The notes: generated by a model from the letters alone, not told the origin. Positions 1-7,747 are shown, numbered from the stretch's first letter. The stretch is DNA of 57,815 bases from Nonomuraea basaltis (GCF_005893125.1 NZ_VCJS01000070.1:1-57815), one strand, 5' to 3'. Program-made: numbers and translations.

Positions 1-139
1 GGAGCATGACGATCGAGTCCTTGCCCCCGGAGAACAGCAGACACGGACGCTCGAACTCCGCCGCCACCTCGCGCATGATGTGGATGGCCTCGGCCTCGAG
101 TACGTCAAGCTGCGACGTCGTGTAGTCATGCGGCGGCAT
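1..139 (-). CDS. cysD: Sulfate adenylyltransferase subunit 2 (CysD), N-terminal part, cut by window edge
   Basis: Only the first 46 codons are present, read leftwards off the window. They show the CysD N-terminus: LDVLEAEAIHIMREVAAEF, then the PP-loop ATP-binding motif SGGKDS. CysD with CysN makes adenosine phosphosulfate from sulfate and ATP, the first step toward PAPS or reduced sulfur. The ATG overlaps the TGA of the upstream monooxygenase gene (ATGA at 136-139 on the minus strand), so it belongs to the same leftward operon as the polyketide tailoring genes. That context suggests sulfate activation for the pathway, for example for a sulfotransferase, but no sulfotransferase is visible. A housekeeping cysD that happens to adjoin the cluster is the alternative. 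Confidence 0.85.
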   Translation of the reverse strand, partial: MPPHDYTTSQLDVLEAEAIHIMREVAAEFERPCLLFSGGKDSIVML

Positions 140-450
140 CAGTAGGCTGCCACCACGTCGAGCAGCATGAACGGCCGTTCGCGCCGCGGGTCGTGGTAGG
201 GCCGCAGCGGCGCGGTGTCCGCCTTGTGCGCGTTGCCCCGCTCCCATGTCTCGAACGCCTGCCTGCTCTCCCACTCGCTGACCACCACGAAGTCGGCCCT
301 GTCGTGCGCGGGGCGCCACAGCTCGCTGCCCAGCAGGCCGGGCGTGCCCCGCAACGTGCCGCTGATCGAGTGGAAGGCGTCGATGAGCCGCTGCTCCTCG
401 CCCTCCGGGGCGCGGTACCAGAGCAGCACCCGCACTCTCGACGGGCTCAT
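139..450 (-). CDS. ABM-domain (antibiotic biosynthesis monooxygenase) protein 1
   Basis: 103 residues, the usual size of a cofactor-free ABM monooxygenase with a dimeric ferredoxin-like alpha/beta barrel. Family signs are the small single domain, the PGLLGSELWR strand-turn and the VVSEWESRQAFETWER segment (about residues 55-70), which matches the conserved W/E/F pattern of the fold. Such enzymes (TcmH, ActVA-Orf6 class) oxidise phenolic polyketides to quinones using O2. It overlaps the ABM gene upstream and cysD downstream by 4 bases each, so it is translationally coupled in the leftward operon reductase - ABM - ABM - cysD. Substrate unknown; a cyclase-like role is possible, since some ABM-fold proteins act as cyclases. 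Confidence 0.8.
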   Translation of the reverse strand: MSPSRVRVLLWYRAPEGEEQRLIDAFHSISGTLRGTPGLLGSELWRPAHDRADFVVVSEWESRQAFETWERGNAHKADTAPLRPYHDPRRERPFMLLDVVAAY

Positions 451-773
451 CCGACCTCCTCGCCGGACTTGAGCAAGTGACCCACCACGTGCATGGTCGA
501 GATCGTGGCCGACTCGCGATAGGGGTGGAGCAGCGCGCGGTGCTCGCCGTGCTCCCAGCTCTCCTCGAACTCGCGAAACCGCTGCTCGTCCACCCAGTCG
601 CTGCTGATGTAGTAGACGCCTTCCTCGCTCGTGCTGCGCATCAGCCAGTGACCGAGGTTGGCGGGATGATCCGTGACGGCGGCTCCCACCGACCGCCAGA
701 CCTTCTCGAACTCCTGCTCCATGCCGCTGTGGATGTGCATCCTGAGCATCACGCGGAAGCCGGGGCTGGTCAT
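447..773 (-). CDS. ABM-domain monooxygenase 2
   Basis: 108 residues from the ATG at 773 (MTSPGFRVML). A longer upstream reading runs into the reductase gene and has no ABM character, so it was not used. The core YYISSDWVDEQRFREFEESWE (residues about 54-74, split here by the family as strand then helix) is the ABM signature and resembles the third ABM protein at 3675-3965, so these two are probably paralogues. Predicted role: small oxygenase acting on the aromatic polyketide. The start lies one base after the reductase's stop codon, and its end overlaps the next ABM gene by 4 bases, which supports one polycistronic message. Confidence 0.8.
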   Translation of the reverse strand: MTSPGFRVMLRMHIHSGMEQEFEKVWRSVGAAVTDHPANLGHWLMRSTSEEGVYYISSDWVDEQRFREFEESWEHGEHRALLHPYRESATISTMHVVGHLLKSGEEVG

Positions 774-774
774 G

Positions 775-1503
775 TCAGGTACCTCCGTCGACGTTGATGG
801 TCTCGCCGGTGATGTAGCTCGCCAGGTCGCTGGCCAGGAACGCGACCACGCCGGCGATCTCCTCGGGCCGGCCAAGGCGGCCGAGGCTGATGATCCGCTG
901 GTACTGGGCGGTGCGCTCGGGAGGAAGCTCGGTCGTGTCGATGATCCCGGGCGCCACCACGTTGACCCGGATGCCCCGCGGGCCGAGCTCCTTGCAGAGC
1001 GTTCGGGCGAAGCCGACCAGCGCCGCCTTGGACGCCGTGTAGTGGGCCCGCATCGGCAGCCCGACCATGGCCACCTTCGAGCCGATGTAGATCAGGGACG
1101 AGCCGGGCCGCAGCAGTGGCAGCGCCTGCTGCGTGACGGTGAACGCCCCGGTCAGGTTGGTGTCGATGATCCGCCGCCACTCGTCCAGTTCGAGCTCGGG
1201 GAAGGGGATGTGGGAGATCGCCCCGGCGTTGCTCACCACGACGTCGAGGTGGCCGAGGGCGGATTCGCACTCCTCGATCAGCCGGGTGACCTCGGCGGGG
1301 TCCGCCACGTCGGCCTTGATGAGGCGGTGGTCGCCACCGGTCGTCTTGAGCTCGCGCGCGAGGCTCTCCACCGCGTCCGATTCGGTGCGATAACAGGCCA
1401 GCACGTCGGCGCCGGCCCTGGCCAGCCCGAGCGTCACCGCTCTGCCGATTCCCCGGGTGCCGCCCGTCACGAGAGCGGTCTTGCCGTCCAGTCGGATGTC
1501 CAT
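775..1503 (-). CDS. SDR-family ketoreductase (FabG-like)
   Basis: 242 residues, a classical short-chain dehydrogenase/reductase. Visible motifs: cofactor glycine motif TGGTRGIG (13-20), SNAG (91-94), catalytic Asn116, Ser142, Tyr155 and Lys159 (YTASK), and the C-terminal INVDGG end typical of FabG enzymes. It probably reduces a keto group of the polyketide with NADPH. First gene of the leftward operon that continues into two ABM genes and cysD. It diverges from the SchA/CurD gene, and about 147 bases of shared promoter space lie between. Which carbonyl it reduces cannot be read from sequence. Confidence 0.85.
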   Translation of the reverse strand: MDIRLDGKTALVTGGTRGIGRAVTLGLARAGADVLACYRTESDAVESLARELKTTGGDHRLIKADVADPAEVTRLIEECESALGHLDVVVSNAGAISHIPFPELELDEWRRIIDTNLTGAFTVTQQALPLLRPGSSLIYIGSKVAMVGLPMRAHYTASKAALVGFARTLCKELGPRGIRVNVVAPGIIDTTELPPERTAQYQRIISLGRLGRPEEIAGVVAFLASDLASYITGETINVDGGT

Positions 1504-1650
1504 GTTCCCTGCCTATCAACGCTGTCTACCACCCGCGGAAGGTCGCCTCCCCCGTGCAGGGGAGGCCGCGATCGGTACGTCAGCGGGAAGACGGCCGCCC
1601 GGGGACGGGGCCAGGCTGGCGCTGAACCCGAGCGACCATGGAGGATCGCC

Positions 1651-2019
1651 ATGCAGCGACTGGCCATCATGTTCAGGATCAAGCCCGGTACCGAGGACAA
1701 GGTGCGCGACCTGCTCGCCAACTACGCGCCCCCGGTGCGGGTGACGGCCGACGGCACCAGGATGCTCAGCACGTCCGTCTTCATGAAGGACCGCATCGTG
1801 GTCCGGATGATCGAGATCGAGGGCGACGTGCCCTCGCTCATGGCGCACATCGCGCAGGACCCCAGCATCCAGTACGTGGAGAGCGAGCTGGACAAGTACG
1901 TGGTGGACGAGGACCGGCGCAGCGCGAACACGCCCGAGGGCGCCCGCGAGTTCTTCCTGCGCATGGGCATGGAGCACATCACCACCCGGCTGGCCCCGCT
2001 CGAGGGTGTCGAGGCATGA
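1651..2019 (+). CDS. SchA/CurD-like domain protein
   Basis: 122 residues. The start is the ATG at 1651, set by a GGAGGA ribosome site at 1640-1645; much longer upstream readings are shadows of the divergent reductase. The MQRLAIMFRIKPGTEDKV start, the central VVRMIEIEGD strand and the SANTPEGAREFFLRMGM end match the SchA/CurD-like family found in whiE-type spore-pigment and other type II PKS clusters. Its biochemical role is not firmly established; the ABM-like fold suggests oxygenation or assistance to cyclisation. The stop overlaps the next start (ATGA at 2016-2019), opening a rightward four-gene operon. Confidence 0.8.
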   Translation: MQRLAIMFRIKPGTEDKVRDLLANYAPPVRVTADGTRMLSTSVFMKDRIVVRMIEIEGDVPSLMAHIAQDPSIQYVESELDKYVVDEDRRSANTPEGAREFFLRMGMEHITTRLAPLEGVEA

Positions 2020-2756
2020 GCGAGGGCGGGACGTTCCTGGTCACCGGCGCCACCGGGCCGGTGGCCGAGGCCACGATCGCGCTGCTGGCCAAGCGGGGCG
2101 ACGCCCTGCTGCTCACCGGCCGCAACGAGGCGCGCCTGGCCGAGCTGGAGCGCACGTACGGCACGCCGGGCAGGATCGAGACGTTCGCCACGGACGTGAC
2201 GACCGAGCAGGGCGCGACCGCGGCGGCCGAGGCCGCGCTGTCCCGGCTGGGCCGGCTCGACGGGCTGATCCACATGGTGGGGAGCTTTCATGCCGGCCCC
2301 GTCTTCCTGACCCGGGTCGCGGAGTACGACCGGCTGATGCGGGTCAACTTCCTGTCCGCCGTCTGTGCGACGCAGGCCGTCCTGCCCCATCTCGGCAATG
2401 GCGGCCGGCTGGTGTTCTTCGGCTCGCCGCTGGCGAGCGAGCCGCTGGCCGCGCTCGGCGGGTACGCGGCCGGCAAGGCGGCGCTGCTCGCCTGGATGCG
2501 CGCGCTCTCCCACGAGGTGAAGCACCAGGGCATCCACGCCAACGCGGTGATCATGACGATGGCCGACACGCCGCAGGCCAGGCAGGAGCGGCCGCACGTG
2601 GACTTCGACCAGGCGATCACGCCGGAGCTGGTCGCGCGGGCGGTGGCGTTCCTGACCGGCGAGGGCGCCGACGGCCTGTACGGCGGCCTGGTGCCGGTCA
2701 TGGGAAGGTTCGGCTTCAGCAGCGCGCTGGCCGGCCCGCCGCCGAAGGCGGGCTGA
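2016..2756 (+). CDS. Atypical SDR oxidoreductase
   Basis: 246 residues of SDR fold. The catalytic triad is present: Ser137, Tyr150 and Lys154 (YAAGK). Two family motifs deviate: the glycine-rich loop reads TGATGPVAEA (10-19) rather than TGxxxGIG, and the usual NNAG is IHMVG (85-89). These changes are seen in divergent SDRs and may alter cofactor preference. No C-terminal FabG-type signature. A second pathway reductase or dehydrogenase is the natural guess, different in task from the reductase at 775-1503. Translationally coupled to the SchA/CurD gene upstream; four bases separate it from the amidohydrolase gene. Confidence 0.8.
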   Translation: MSEGGTFLVTGATGPVAEATIALLAKRGDALLLTGRNEARLAELERTYGTPGRIETFATDVTTEQGATAAAEAALSRLGRLDGLIHMVGSFHAGPVFLTRVAEYDRLMRVNFLSAVCATQAVLPHLGNGGRLVFFGSPLASEPLAALGGYAAGKAALLAWMRALSHEVKHQGIHANAVIMTMADTPQARQERPHVDFDQAITPELVARAVAFLTGEGADGLYGGLVPVMGRFGFSSALAGPPPKAG

Positions 2757-2760
2757 TCGC

Positions 2761-3678
2761 ATGCTCATCGACGTGCACGGCCACCTGGCACCGCCCGGCG
2801 AACGGGCGGGCGGGCCGCCGGGGCTGCACGACCCGGAGGCGATGATCGAGGCCAAACTGGCCCTCGGCGTCGAGATGACGATCATCGGCAGCCCGGTGGG
2901 AGCGGGCTCCATGCTGCCGGGCACGGGAGCCGCGAACTACCGCCAGGACGCCGCCACCGTACGGGCGCACAACGAGGCGCTGGCCGAGCTCGCCCGGCGG
3001 CACCCCGCCCACCTGCGCTGCTACGCCTACCTCGACCCCTTCGCAGGCGAGGCGATGCTGGGCCAGGCGGCCGAGCTGCTGGCTGAGCCCGAGTTCGTCG
3101 GGCTCATCGTCAACACCAGCGTCGAGGGCCGCTTCCTCAGCTCGCCGCGGGCGGACGACTTCTTCGCCTTCGCCGCCGAGGCCGGCGTGCCCGTGCTGCT
3201 GCATCCGCCCGCGGAGCCGGTGGGCGCCGACGCGGTCCTGGACCTGGGACCCGGTGTGGTCGAGCACCTGGCCCGGCTGAACGACGTCACCATGGGGGTC
3301 GCGGCCCTCGTGTGCGCGGGCCGGCTCGAACGCCATCCCGGGCTCCAGCTCATCGCGCCCGGTGGCGGCGGCGCACTGGGCCTGCTGGCGGAGAAGCTCG
3401 ACCTGGCCATGGCGCCGCGGCCCGGCCGCGAGGAGCAGGCGCCCCGACGGCTGCCCAGCCGGTCACTGCGCAGGATCCTGGTGGACACCTCGTGTCCCAA
3501 CCGGGCACAGCTGCGGGCCAACCTCGACTTCTTCGGGGTGGAACAGGTGCTGTTCGGCACCGACGCGCCGCCGCTGATGGGCGAACTGGAGCGGATGGTG
3601 GGGATCGTCTCCGAGCTGGCGCCCGGCGCCCTGGCGGCGAACGCCGAGCGCGTGTTCGGGCTGGGGGTGCGGGCATGA
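2761..3678 (+). CDS. Amidohydrolase-2 (ACMSD-like) family protein lacking the catalytic His
   Basis: 305 residues of TIM-barrel amidohydrolase fold. Metal ligands expected for the ACMSD-type decarboxylase family are visible: His6 and His8 (DVHGH), His148 (LLHPP) and Asp268 (GTDAPP). The position normally holding the water-activating His of the AHGGG motif, about 51 residues after the third ligand, reads IAPGGGG here (Pro200). So metal binding may persist while ordinary decarboxylase or hydrolase chemistry is doubtful. In this operon (SchA/CurD, SDR, this gene, ABM) it could act as a decarboxylase, lactone hydrolase or cyclase on the polyketide. Its end overlaps the next ABM start by 4 bases. 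Confidence 0.75.
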   Translation: MLIDVHGHLAPPGERAGGPPGLHDPEAMIEAKLALGVEMTIIGSPVGAGSMLPGTGAANYRQDAATVRAHNEALAELARRHPAHLRCYAYLDPFAGEAMLGQAAELLAEPEFVGLIVNTSVEGRFLSSPRADDFFAFAAEAGVPVLLHPPAEPVGADAVLDLGPGVVEHLARLNDVTMGVAALVCAGRLERHPGLQLIAPGGGGALGLLAEKLDLAMAPRPGREEQAPRRLPSRSLRRILVDTSCPNRAQLRANLDFFGVEQVLFGTDAPPLMGELERMVGIVSELAPGALAANAERVFGLGVRA

Positions 3679-3965
3679 GCGGGCCGGTGCGGGCCGTGCT
3701 GACCATGGCGGTGCCGCCGGCGCGGGCCGAGGAGTTCGAACTCGCCTGGAAGCAGGTCGCCTCCTGGGCCCGGGAGCAGCCCGGCTGTCTGCGGCAGTCA
3801 CTCTGTGTAGTTGACGGCGCCTACGTCATCACGTCCGACTGGTCCGACGAGGAGTCCTTCCGTCGCTTCGAGCGCAGCCCCGAGCAGGACGAGCGGACGG
3901 CCGGACTGCGGAGGCTGCGCACTTCGGCACGGATGGAGGTGCAGCGCATCCTGCATCATCACTGA
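3675..3965 (+). CDS. ABM-domain monooxygenase 3
   Basis: 96 residues starting at the ATG inside the ATGA overlap with the amidohydrolase gene. The segment YVITSDWSDEESFRRFE is the ABM core and closely parallels the second ABM protein (447-773). Predicted small oxygenase or cyclase helper of the aromatic pathway. It is last in the rightward operon 1651-3965; a strong perfect hairpin follows 24 bases after the stop. Having three ABM genes in one cluster suggests several oxidations of a highly oxygenated aromatic product. Confidence 0.78.
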   Translation: MSGPVRAVLTMAVPPARAEEFELAWKQVASWAREQPGCLRQSLCVVDGAYVITSDWSDEESFRRFERSPEQDERTAGLRRLRTSARMEVQRILHHH

Positions 3966-3989
3966 TCCCGGCCGAGCGTGGCCCCATGG

Positions 3990-4015
3990 AATGCCGCCTT
4001 CGCGAAGGCGGCATT
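3990..4015. terminator. Perfect hairpin after the tailoring operon
   Basis: AATGCCGCCTTCG is followed directly by its exact reverse complement, giving a 13-bp-arm palindrome (effective loop about 4). Only a short TTTA follows, so it is a GC-rich actinobacterial-type terminator without a long U tract. Confidence 0.7.
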
Positions 4016-4262
4016 TACCATGCCCGGAAACCCCCGTTTAGTGGCGTGTTTTATAACACAATGTTAATTGAATTCCTTCTTGTTTCATGACTTAAATACT
4101 CATAATGTTGGGCGTGCGTGATCACGGGGTCTCTGCCGCATTGATCGCTTTGCCACCGATTATGGGGAATTGGGGGCGGCGGCGGGCCTCTTCGGGGAAG
4201 GACAGGGGGTAACTACGCTGACGTGTCTGCAGAAAGTCGTAGTCGTACCCGGGCCCAATATC
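4016..4262 (+). other. AT-rich intergenic and promoter region before the NarL-type kinase
   Basis: This 247-base stretch holds no convincing gene. From about 4036 to 4110 it is strikingly AT-rich for this genome (runs such as GTGTTTTATAACACAATG and TTAATTGAATTCC), including the palindrome-like GTGTTTTATAACAC at about 4047-4060. It probably contains the promoter and binding sites for the two-component operon that follows. Confidence 0.5.
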
Positions 4263-5003
4263 ATGGAGTTCCTGCTGGGCATCGTGATCGGGCTGCTGAT
4301 CGCCGCGGGGGTCTGGCTGACCAGGCGGCGCACCGTGAGCCGGCGTCCCGCGTCCGCTGACACGCTCGAAGAGCGGCGGCGCATCGCCAGGGAGTTGCAC
4401 GACGGGCTGGGGCACGGGCTGATCGTCATCGCCATGCACGCCCGGCGCCTGCCCGCGCTCGCACCACAGACCAGGCCGATCGCCGAGGCCATCGACGAGA
4501 CGGTGAGCGACATTCTCGGCCAGGTCCGCACGGTCATCGGTGTGCTGCGCGGCAGCAAGCAGCGGTCCGTGTCCGACCGGCCCGCGCCGCTGTCGGCGCA
4601 GGTCGCCGCCCTGATCTCCAACCTGCCGAGCGACGCCGCCGCCGTGCGGTTCGCGGTCAGAGGCGTGGAGCACCAGGTGGACGGGCGTATCAGGGACGTG
4701 GTGCTCAGGCTCGTACAGGAGGGCCTGACGAACGCCTTCAAGCACGGCAAGGATCTGCCCGTACGCGTCGATCTCGGCTTCGGGGACGACGAGCTGGAGG
4801 TGAGCGTGGTCAGCGGCGCGGGCGAGCTGGCCGAGCACGTGCATCAGCTGGCCGGTTACGGCCTGCTCGGCATGAGGGAAGGGGTGGTCGCGGCAGGCGG
4901 TGGGTTCGAATGCGGTCCATTGACCGACGGGGGCTTTCTGATCAGGGCCTGGTTGCCGACCGAGGAGAGAGTGCATGAAGCGCGTGCGTCTGGTGATCGT
5001 TGA
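4263..5003 (+). CDS. NarL-family sensor histidine kinase (HisKA_3/HATPase)
   Basis: 246 residues from the ATG at 4263; an in-frame ATG at 4170 exists, and neither has a good ribosome site. The chosen start gives one N-terminal membrane helix (about 3-19), a DHp domain with phospho-acceptor His46 in RELHDGLGHG, then a HATPase_c domain with N-box NAFKHG and the GYGLLGMREG lid motif. There is no large extracellular sensor, so it may sense within the membrane or through a partner. It overlaps the response regulator by 29 bases and clearly forms a pair with it. Position inside the PKS cluster suggests pathway-specific or product-responsive control. Confidence 0.85.
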   Translation: MEFLLGIVIGLLIAAGVWLTRRRTVSRRPASADTLEERRRIARELHDGLGHGLIVIAMHARRLPALAPQTRPIAEAIDETVSDILGQVRTVIGVLRGSKQRSVSDRPAPLSAQVAALISNLPSDAAAVRFAVRGVEHQVDGRIRDVVLRLVQEGLTNAFKHGKDLPVRVDLGFGDDELEVSVVSGAGELAEHVHQLAGYGLLGMREGVVAAGGGFECGPLTDGGFLIRAWLPTEERVHEARASGDR

Positions 5004-5727
5004 CGATCAGCCGTTGGTTCGCAGGGGGCTGCGGGCGACGTTCGATGATGTGGCTGATGTGGTGGTGGTGGGTGAGGCGGCCAACGGGGTGGAGGCGTTG
5101 CAGGGTTTGCGTGGGGGGCGGGTGGATGTGGTGTTGATGGATATCAATATGCCGCGGATGGGGGGTTTGGAGGCGACGCGGCGGATCTGTGAGGGGGAGG
5201 GTCCTCGGGTGATCATTTTGACGATGTATGACCAGGATGAGTTTGTGTTCGAGGCGTTGCGGGCGGGGGCGTCGGGTTTTGTGTTGAAGGATTCGTCGCC
5301 GGAGTTGCTGGTGGATGCGGTGCGGATGGTGGCGTCGGGTGAGGGGTTGCTGGCGCCGTCGGTGACGCGGCGGTTGATCGAGGAGTTCGCGCGGCGGCCG
5401 GTGGTGTCGGCGGCGGTGGTGCCTGATCTGGTGGGGTTGACGGATCGGGAGCTGGATGTGTTCCGGTTGCTGGTGCGGGGTTATCGCAATGAGGACATTG
5501 CGCGGTTGCTGGTGTTGGGGGAGTCGACGGTGAAGTCGCACGTGCAGCATCTGTATCAGAAGCTGGGGGTGCGGGATCGGGTGCAGGTGGTGATCTACGC
5601 CTACGAGAACGGGCTGGTGCAGCCAGGACGCGGCTGGGACTCCATCGAGGGGACGACCTCGTCCACCGCAAAGGGGAGACTGGAGTTCATGTCGGCGGCG
5701 GGAGACACACGCTGCGCAGCTACCTAG
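4975..5727 (+). CDS. NarL/LuxR-type response regulator with anomalous codon use
   Basis: 250 residues: receiver domain with Asp10/Asp11, phospho-acceptor Asp56 (DINMP), Thr83 and Lys105 (VLKDSS), then a LuxR HTH from about 155 to 210 (LTDRELDVFRLL, ESTVKSHVQHLYQKLG). It is the partner of the overlapping kinase. Codon use between about 5020 and 5590 is unlike every neighbour: TTG, GTG, GGT, GAT and CGG dominate where the rest of the window uses C-ending codons. Normal use returns at about 5595 with CTACGCCTACGAGAACGGG. After the HTH there is a roughly 35-residue tail that standard regulators lack. This looks like a mosaic gene (conversion or import). Confidence 0.88.
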   Translation: MKRVRLVIVDDQPLVRRGLRATFDDVADVVVVGEAANGVEALQGLRGGRVDVVLMDINMPRMGGLEATRRICEGEGPRVIILTMYDQDEFVFEALRAGASGFVLKDSSPELLVDAVRMVASGEGLLAPSVTRRLIEEFARRPVVSAAVVPDLVGLTDRELDVFRLLVRGYRNEDIARLLVLGESTVKSHVQHLYQKLGVRDRVQVVIYAYENGLVQPGRGWDSIEGTTSSTAKGRLEFMSAAGDTRCAAT

Positions 5728-5730
5728 CGT
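5725..5730 (+). promoter_or_regulatory. Possible -10 element (TAGCGT) before the TcmI/acc operon
   Basis: TAGCGT lies 36 bases before the GTG start of the cyclase, within CCTAGCGTGGCG. The same 12-mer occurs at 11811-11822 before the multicopper oxidase. A GGGAGAC lies 25 bases upstream (5700-5706). Suggestive only. Confidence 0.35.
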
Positions 5731-5765
5731 GGCGCTGTCCGGATCCCGACGACGAGGAGATCCTC

Positions 5766-6095
5766 GTGACCGACAGGAGTCTGATAGTGGCCCGCCTGGA
5801 GCCGGGGGCGGCGGCCGACGTCGCCCGCCTCTTCGGGGCCTCCGACGCCACCCCACTACCGCTCGAACTGGGCGTCGTCCGCCGCCACCTGTTCCAGTAC
5901 CACGACCTGTACTTCCACTACGTGGAGTTCGACGGAGACGCCCGTGCCCAGGTGGGCAAGGCCCGAGGCCGGGCGGACTTCCAGCGGCTCAGCGCCGACC
6001 TCGACCGTTACGTCAAACCGTTCGACCCGGCCACCTGGCGCAGCCCGGCCGACGCCATGGCCAGTGAGTTCTACGGGTGGGAGCGGCGCTCATGA
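5766..6095 (+). CDS. TcmI-family type II polyketide cyclase
   Basis: 109 residues from GTG 5766, preceded by GAGGAG at 5754-5759. The sequence has the TcmI cyclase pattern: SLIVARLEPGAAADVARLF at the start, LFQYHDLYFHYVEFDGD in the centre and a YVKPFDPATWRSPADAMA-type end. These cyclases close the later rings of aromatic polyketides after the aromatase has set the first ring. It heads an operon with the acetyl-CoA carboxylase genes and overlaps accDA by 4 bases (ATGA), coupling precursor supply with ring closure. Confidence 0.9.
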   Translation: MTDRSLIVARLEPGAAADVARLFGASDATPLPLELGVVRRHLFQYHDLYFHYVEFDGDARAQVGKARGRADFQRLSADLDRYVKPFDPATWRSPADAMASEFYGWERRS

Positions 6096-7747
6096 CACTC
6101 ACCCTCGACGGCGCCACCACGTCGTGGACTGCCTGCGCCGGCTGCGGAAGCCTGCTCTACGTGCCCAAGCTGACGCGCGGCAAGCACGTCTGCCCCGACT
6201 GCGGCCACCACCACCGGCTGGGCGCGCGAGAGCGCTTGCGCCTGCTGCTGGACGAGGATTCCTTCCAGGCCGCCCCGGCCGTGGAGGGCGGCGACCCGCT
6301 CGGTTTCGCCGACTCCCGCCCGTATCCCGAGCGCCTGGCCGCCGCCAGGCGCGCCACCGGGCTCACCGACGCCGTGCTGCACGGCAAGGGCACACTCGGA
6401 GGCCGCCCGCTCATCGCGCTGGCCATGGACTTCGCGTTCATGGGCGGCAGCATGGGATCGGCGGTGGGCGAGACGGTGGCCAGGGCCGCCGACGAGGCGC
6501 TGGCCACCAGGAGCCCCCTGCTGCTCGTCGCGGCCAGTGGAGGCGCCCGCATGCAGGAGGGCAGCCTGTCGCTCATGCAGATGGCCAAGACCGCCCAGGC
6601 GGTGCGCCGGCTGCGCAGGGCCGGCGTGCCCTCCGTCTGCCTGCTGACCGATCCCACCTTCGGCGGGGTCACCGCGTCGTTCGCCACGCTGGCCGACATC
6701 CTGGTGGCCGAGCGCGGCAGCCTGATCGGCTTCGCCGGGCCCCGCGTCATCGCCGCCGCCACCCGCGAGCGCCTGCCCGAAGGGTTCCAGACGGCCGAGT
6801 ACCTCTTCTCCCGCGGCATGCTCGACCGGGTCGAGTCACGCGAGTCGGTGCGCCCGCTGCTGGCACGCCTGCTCAACCTGCTGGACGGGGCCACGCCACC
6901 GTACCGGGACCAGCAGGGCGCGCCCGCCCACGACGGCGGCGAGACGGCGGCGAGCGCCTGGGAGACCGTCCGGCTGGCCCGCGACATCCAGCGGCCGAGC
7001 ACGCTCGACTACATCAGCCACATGTGCGAGGACTTCGTCGAGCTCCACGGCGACCGGGTGCACGGCGACGACCCGGCCATCGTCGGCGGGCTCTGCTCCC
7101 TGGGCGGCGTCAACGCCATGATCATCGGCCACCAGAAGGGGCACGACACGCAGGAGCTGATCTCCCGCAACTTCGGCATGGCCCATCCCGAGGGCTACCG
7201 CAAGGCGCTGCGGCTCATGCGCCTGGCCGAGTCGTACGGCCTGCCGGTCATCACGCTGATCGACACCCAGGGCGCCGCGCCCGGCATCGGTGCGGAGGAA
7301 CGCGGCCAGGCCTGGGCCATCGCCTCCGCCATCGCCGGGATGGGCGAGCTGACGGTGCCGATCGTGGCGACCGTCACCGGAGAGGGAGGCAGCGGCGGCG
7401 CGCTGGCGCTCGGCGTGGCCGACGAGGTGCTCATGATGCGCAACGCCTGCTACTCCGTCATCAGCCCGGAGAGCTGTTCGACGATCCTGTGCGGAGAGCC
7501 GTCCAGGGCGGAGCAGATGGCCGAGTCGCTCCGCCTCACCGCGCCCGAACTGCTGCGCCTGGGCGTGATCGACGGCATCGTGCCGGAGCCCGAGGGGGGC
7601 AGCCAGGCCGACCACCTGCAGGCCGCGGCGAACCTCAAGAGCATGATCCTCGACTCGCTCGGCCGGCTGTCCCGCTACGACCCGCACGAGCTGGTACGGC
7701 GGCGGCACGACAGGTTCCGGGCACTGGGATCGGTCTCGGATGTCTGA
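6092..7747 (+). CDS. accDA: Acetyl-CoA carboxylase carboxyltransferase, fused beta-alpha subunits
   Basis: 551 residues. The N-terminal half is AccD-like with a zinc ribbon (Cys15, Cys18, Cys34, Cys37) and the crotonase-type beta fold; the C-terminal half (from about 275) is AccA-like (STLDYI, GHQKGHDTQE, GIGAEERGQ). Such fused AccDA proteins are typical of actinobacterial polyketide clusters, where they transfer the carboxyl group to acetyl-CoA to give malonyl-CoA. Starts within the cyclase stop (ATGA) and overlaps the BCCP gene by 8 bases. With the two following genes it forms a complete dedicated ACC. Confidence 0.92.
   Translation: MTLTLDGATTSWTACAGCGSLLYVPKLTRGKHVCPDCGHHHRLGARERLRLLLDEDSFQAAPAVEGGDPLGFADSRPYPERLAAARRATGLTDAVLHGKGTLGGRPLIALAMDFAFMGGSMGSAVGETVARAADEALATRSPLLLVAASGGARMQEGSLSLMQMAKTAQAVRRLRRAGVPSVCLLTDPTFGGVTASFATLADILVAERGSLIGFAGPRVIAAATRERLPEGFQTAEYLFSRGMLDRVESRESVRPLLARLLNLLDGATPPYRDQQGAPAHDGGETAASAWETVRLARDIQRPSTLDYISHMCEDFVELHGDRVHGDDPAIVGGLCSLGGVNAMIIGHQKGHDTQELISRNFGMAHPEGYRKALRLMRLAESYGLPVITLIDTQGAAPGIGAEERGQAWAIASAIAGMGELTVPIVATVTGEGGSGGALALGVADEVLMMRNACYSVISPESCSTILCGEPSRAEQMAESLRLTAPELLRLGVIDGIVPEPEGGSQADHLQAAANLKSMILDSLGRLSRYDPHELVRRRHDRFRALGSVSDV

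Noticed and set aside
673..1650. Upstream extension of the SchA/CurD frame
   Set aside because: It runs antisense through the reductase gene, and a clear ribosome site exists before ATG 1651.
4942..5856. Long antisense open frame (304 codons) opposite the NarL-type regulator
   Set aside because: Its protein is a His/Arg/Pro-rich string caused by the unusual codon use of the regulator gene. It has no ribosome site or domain.
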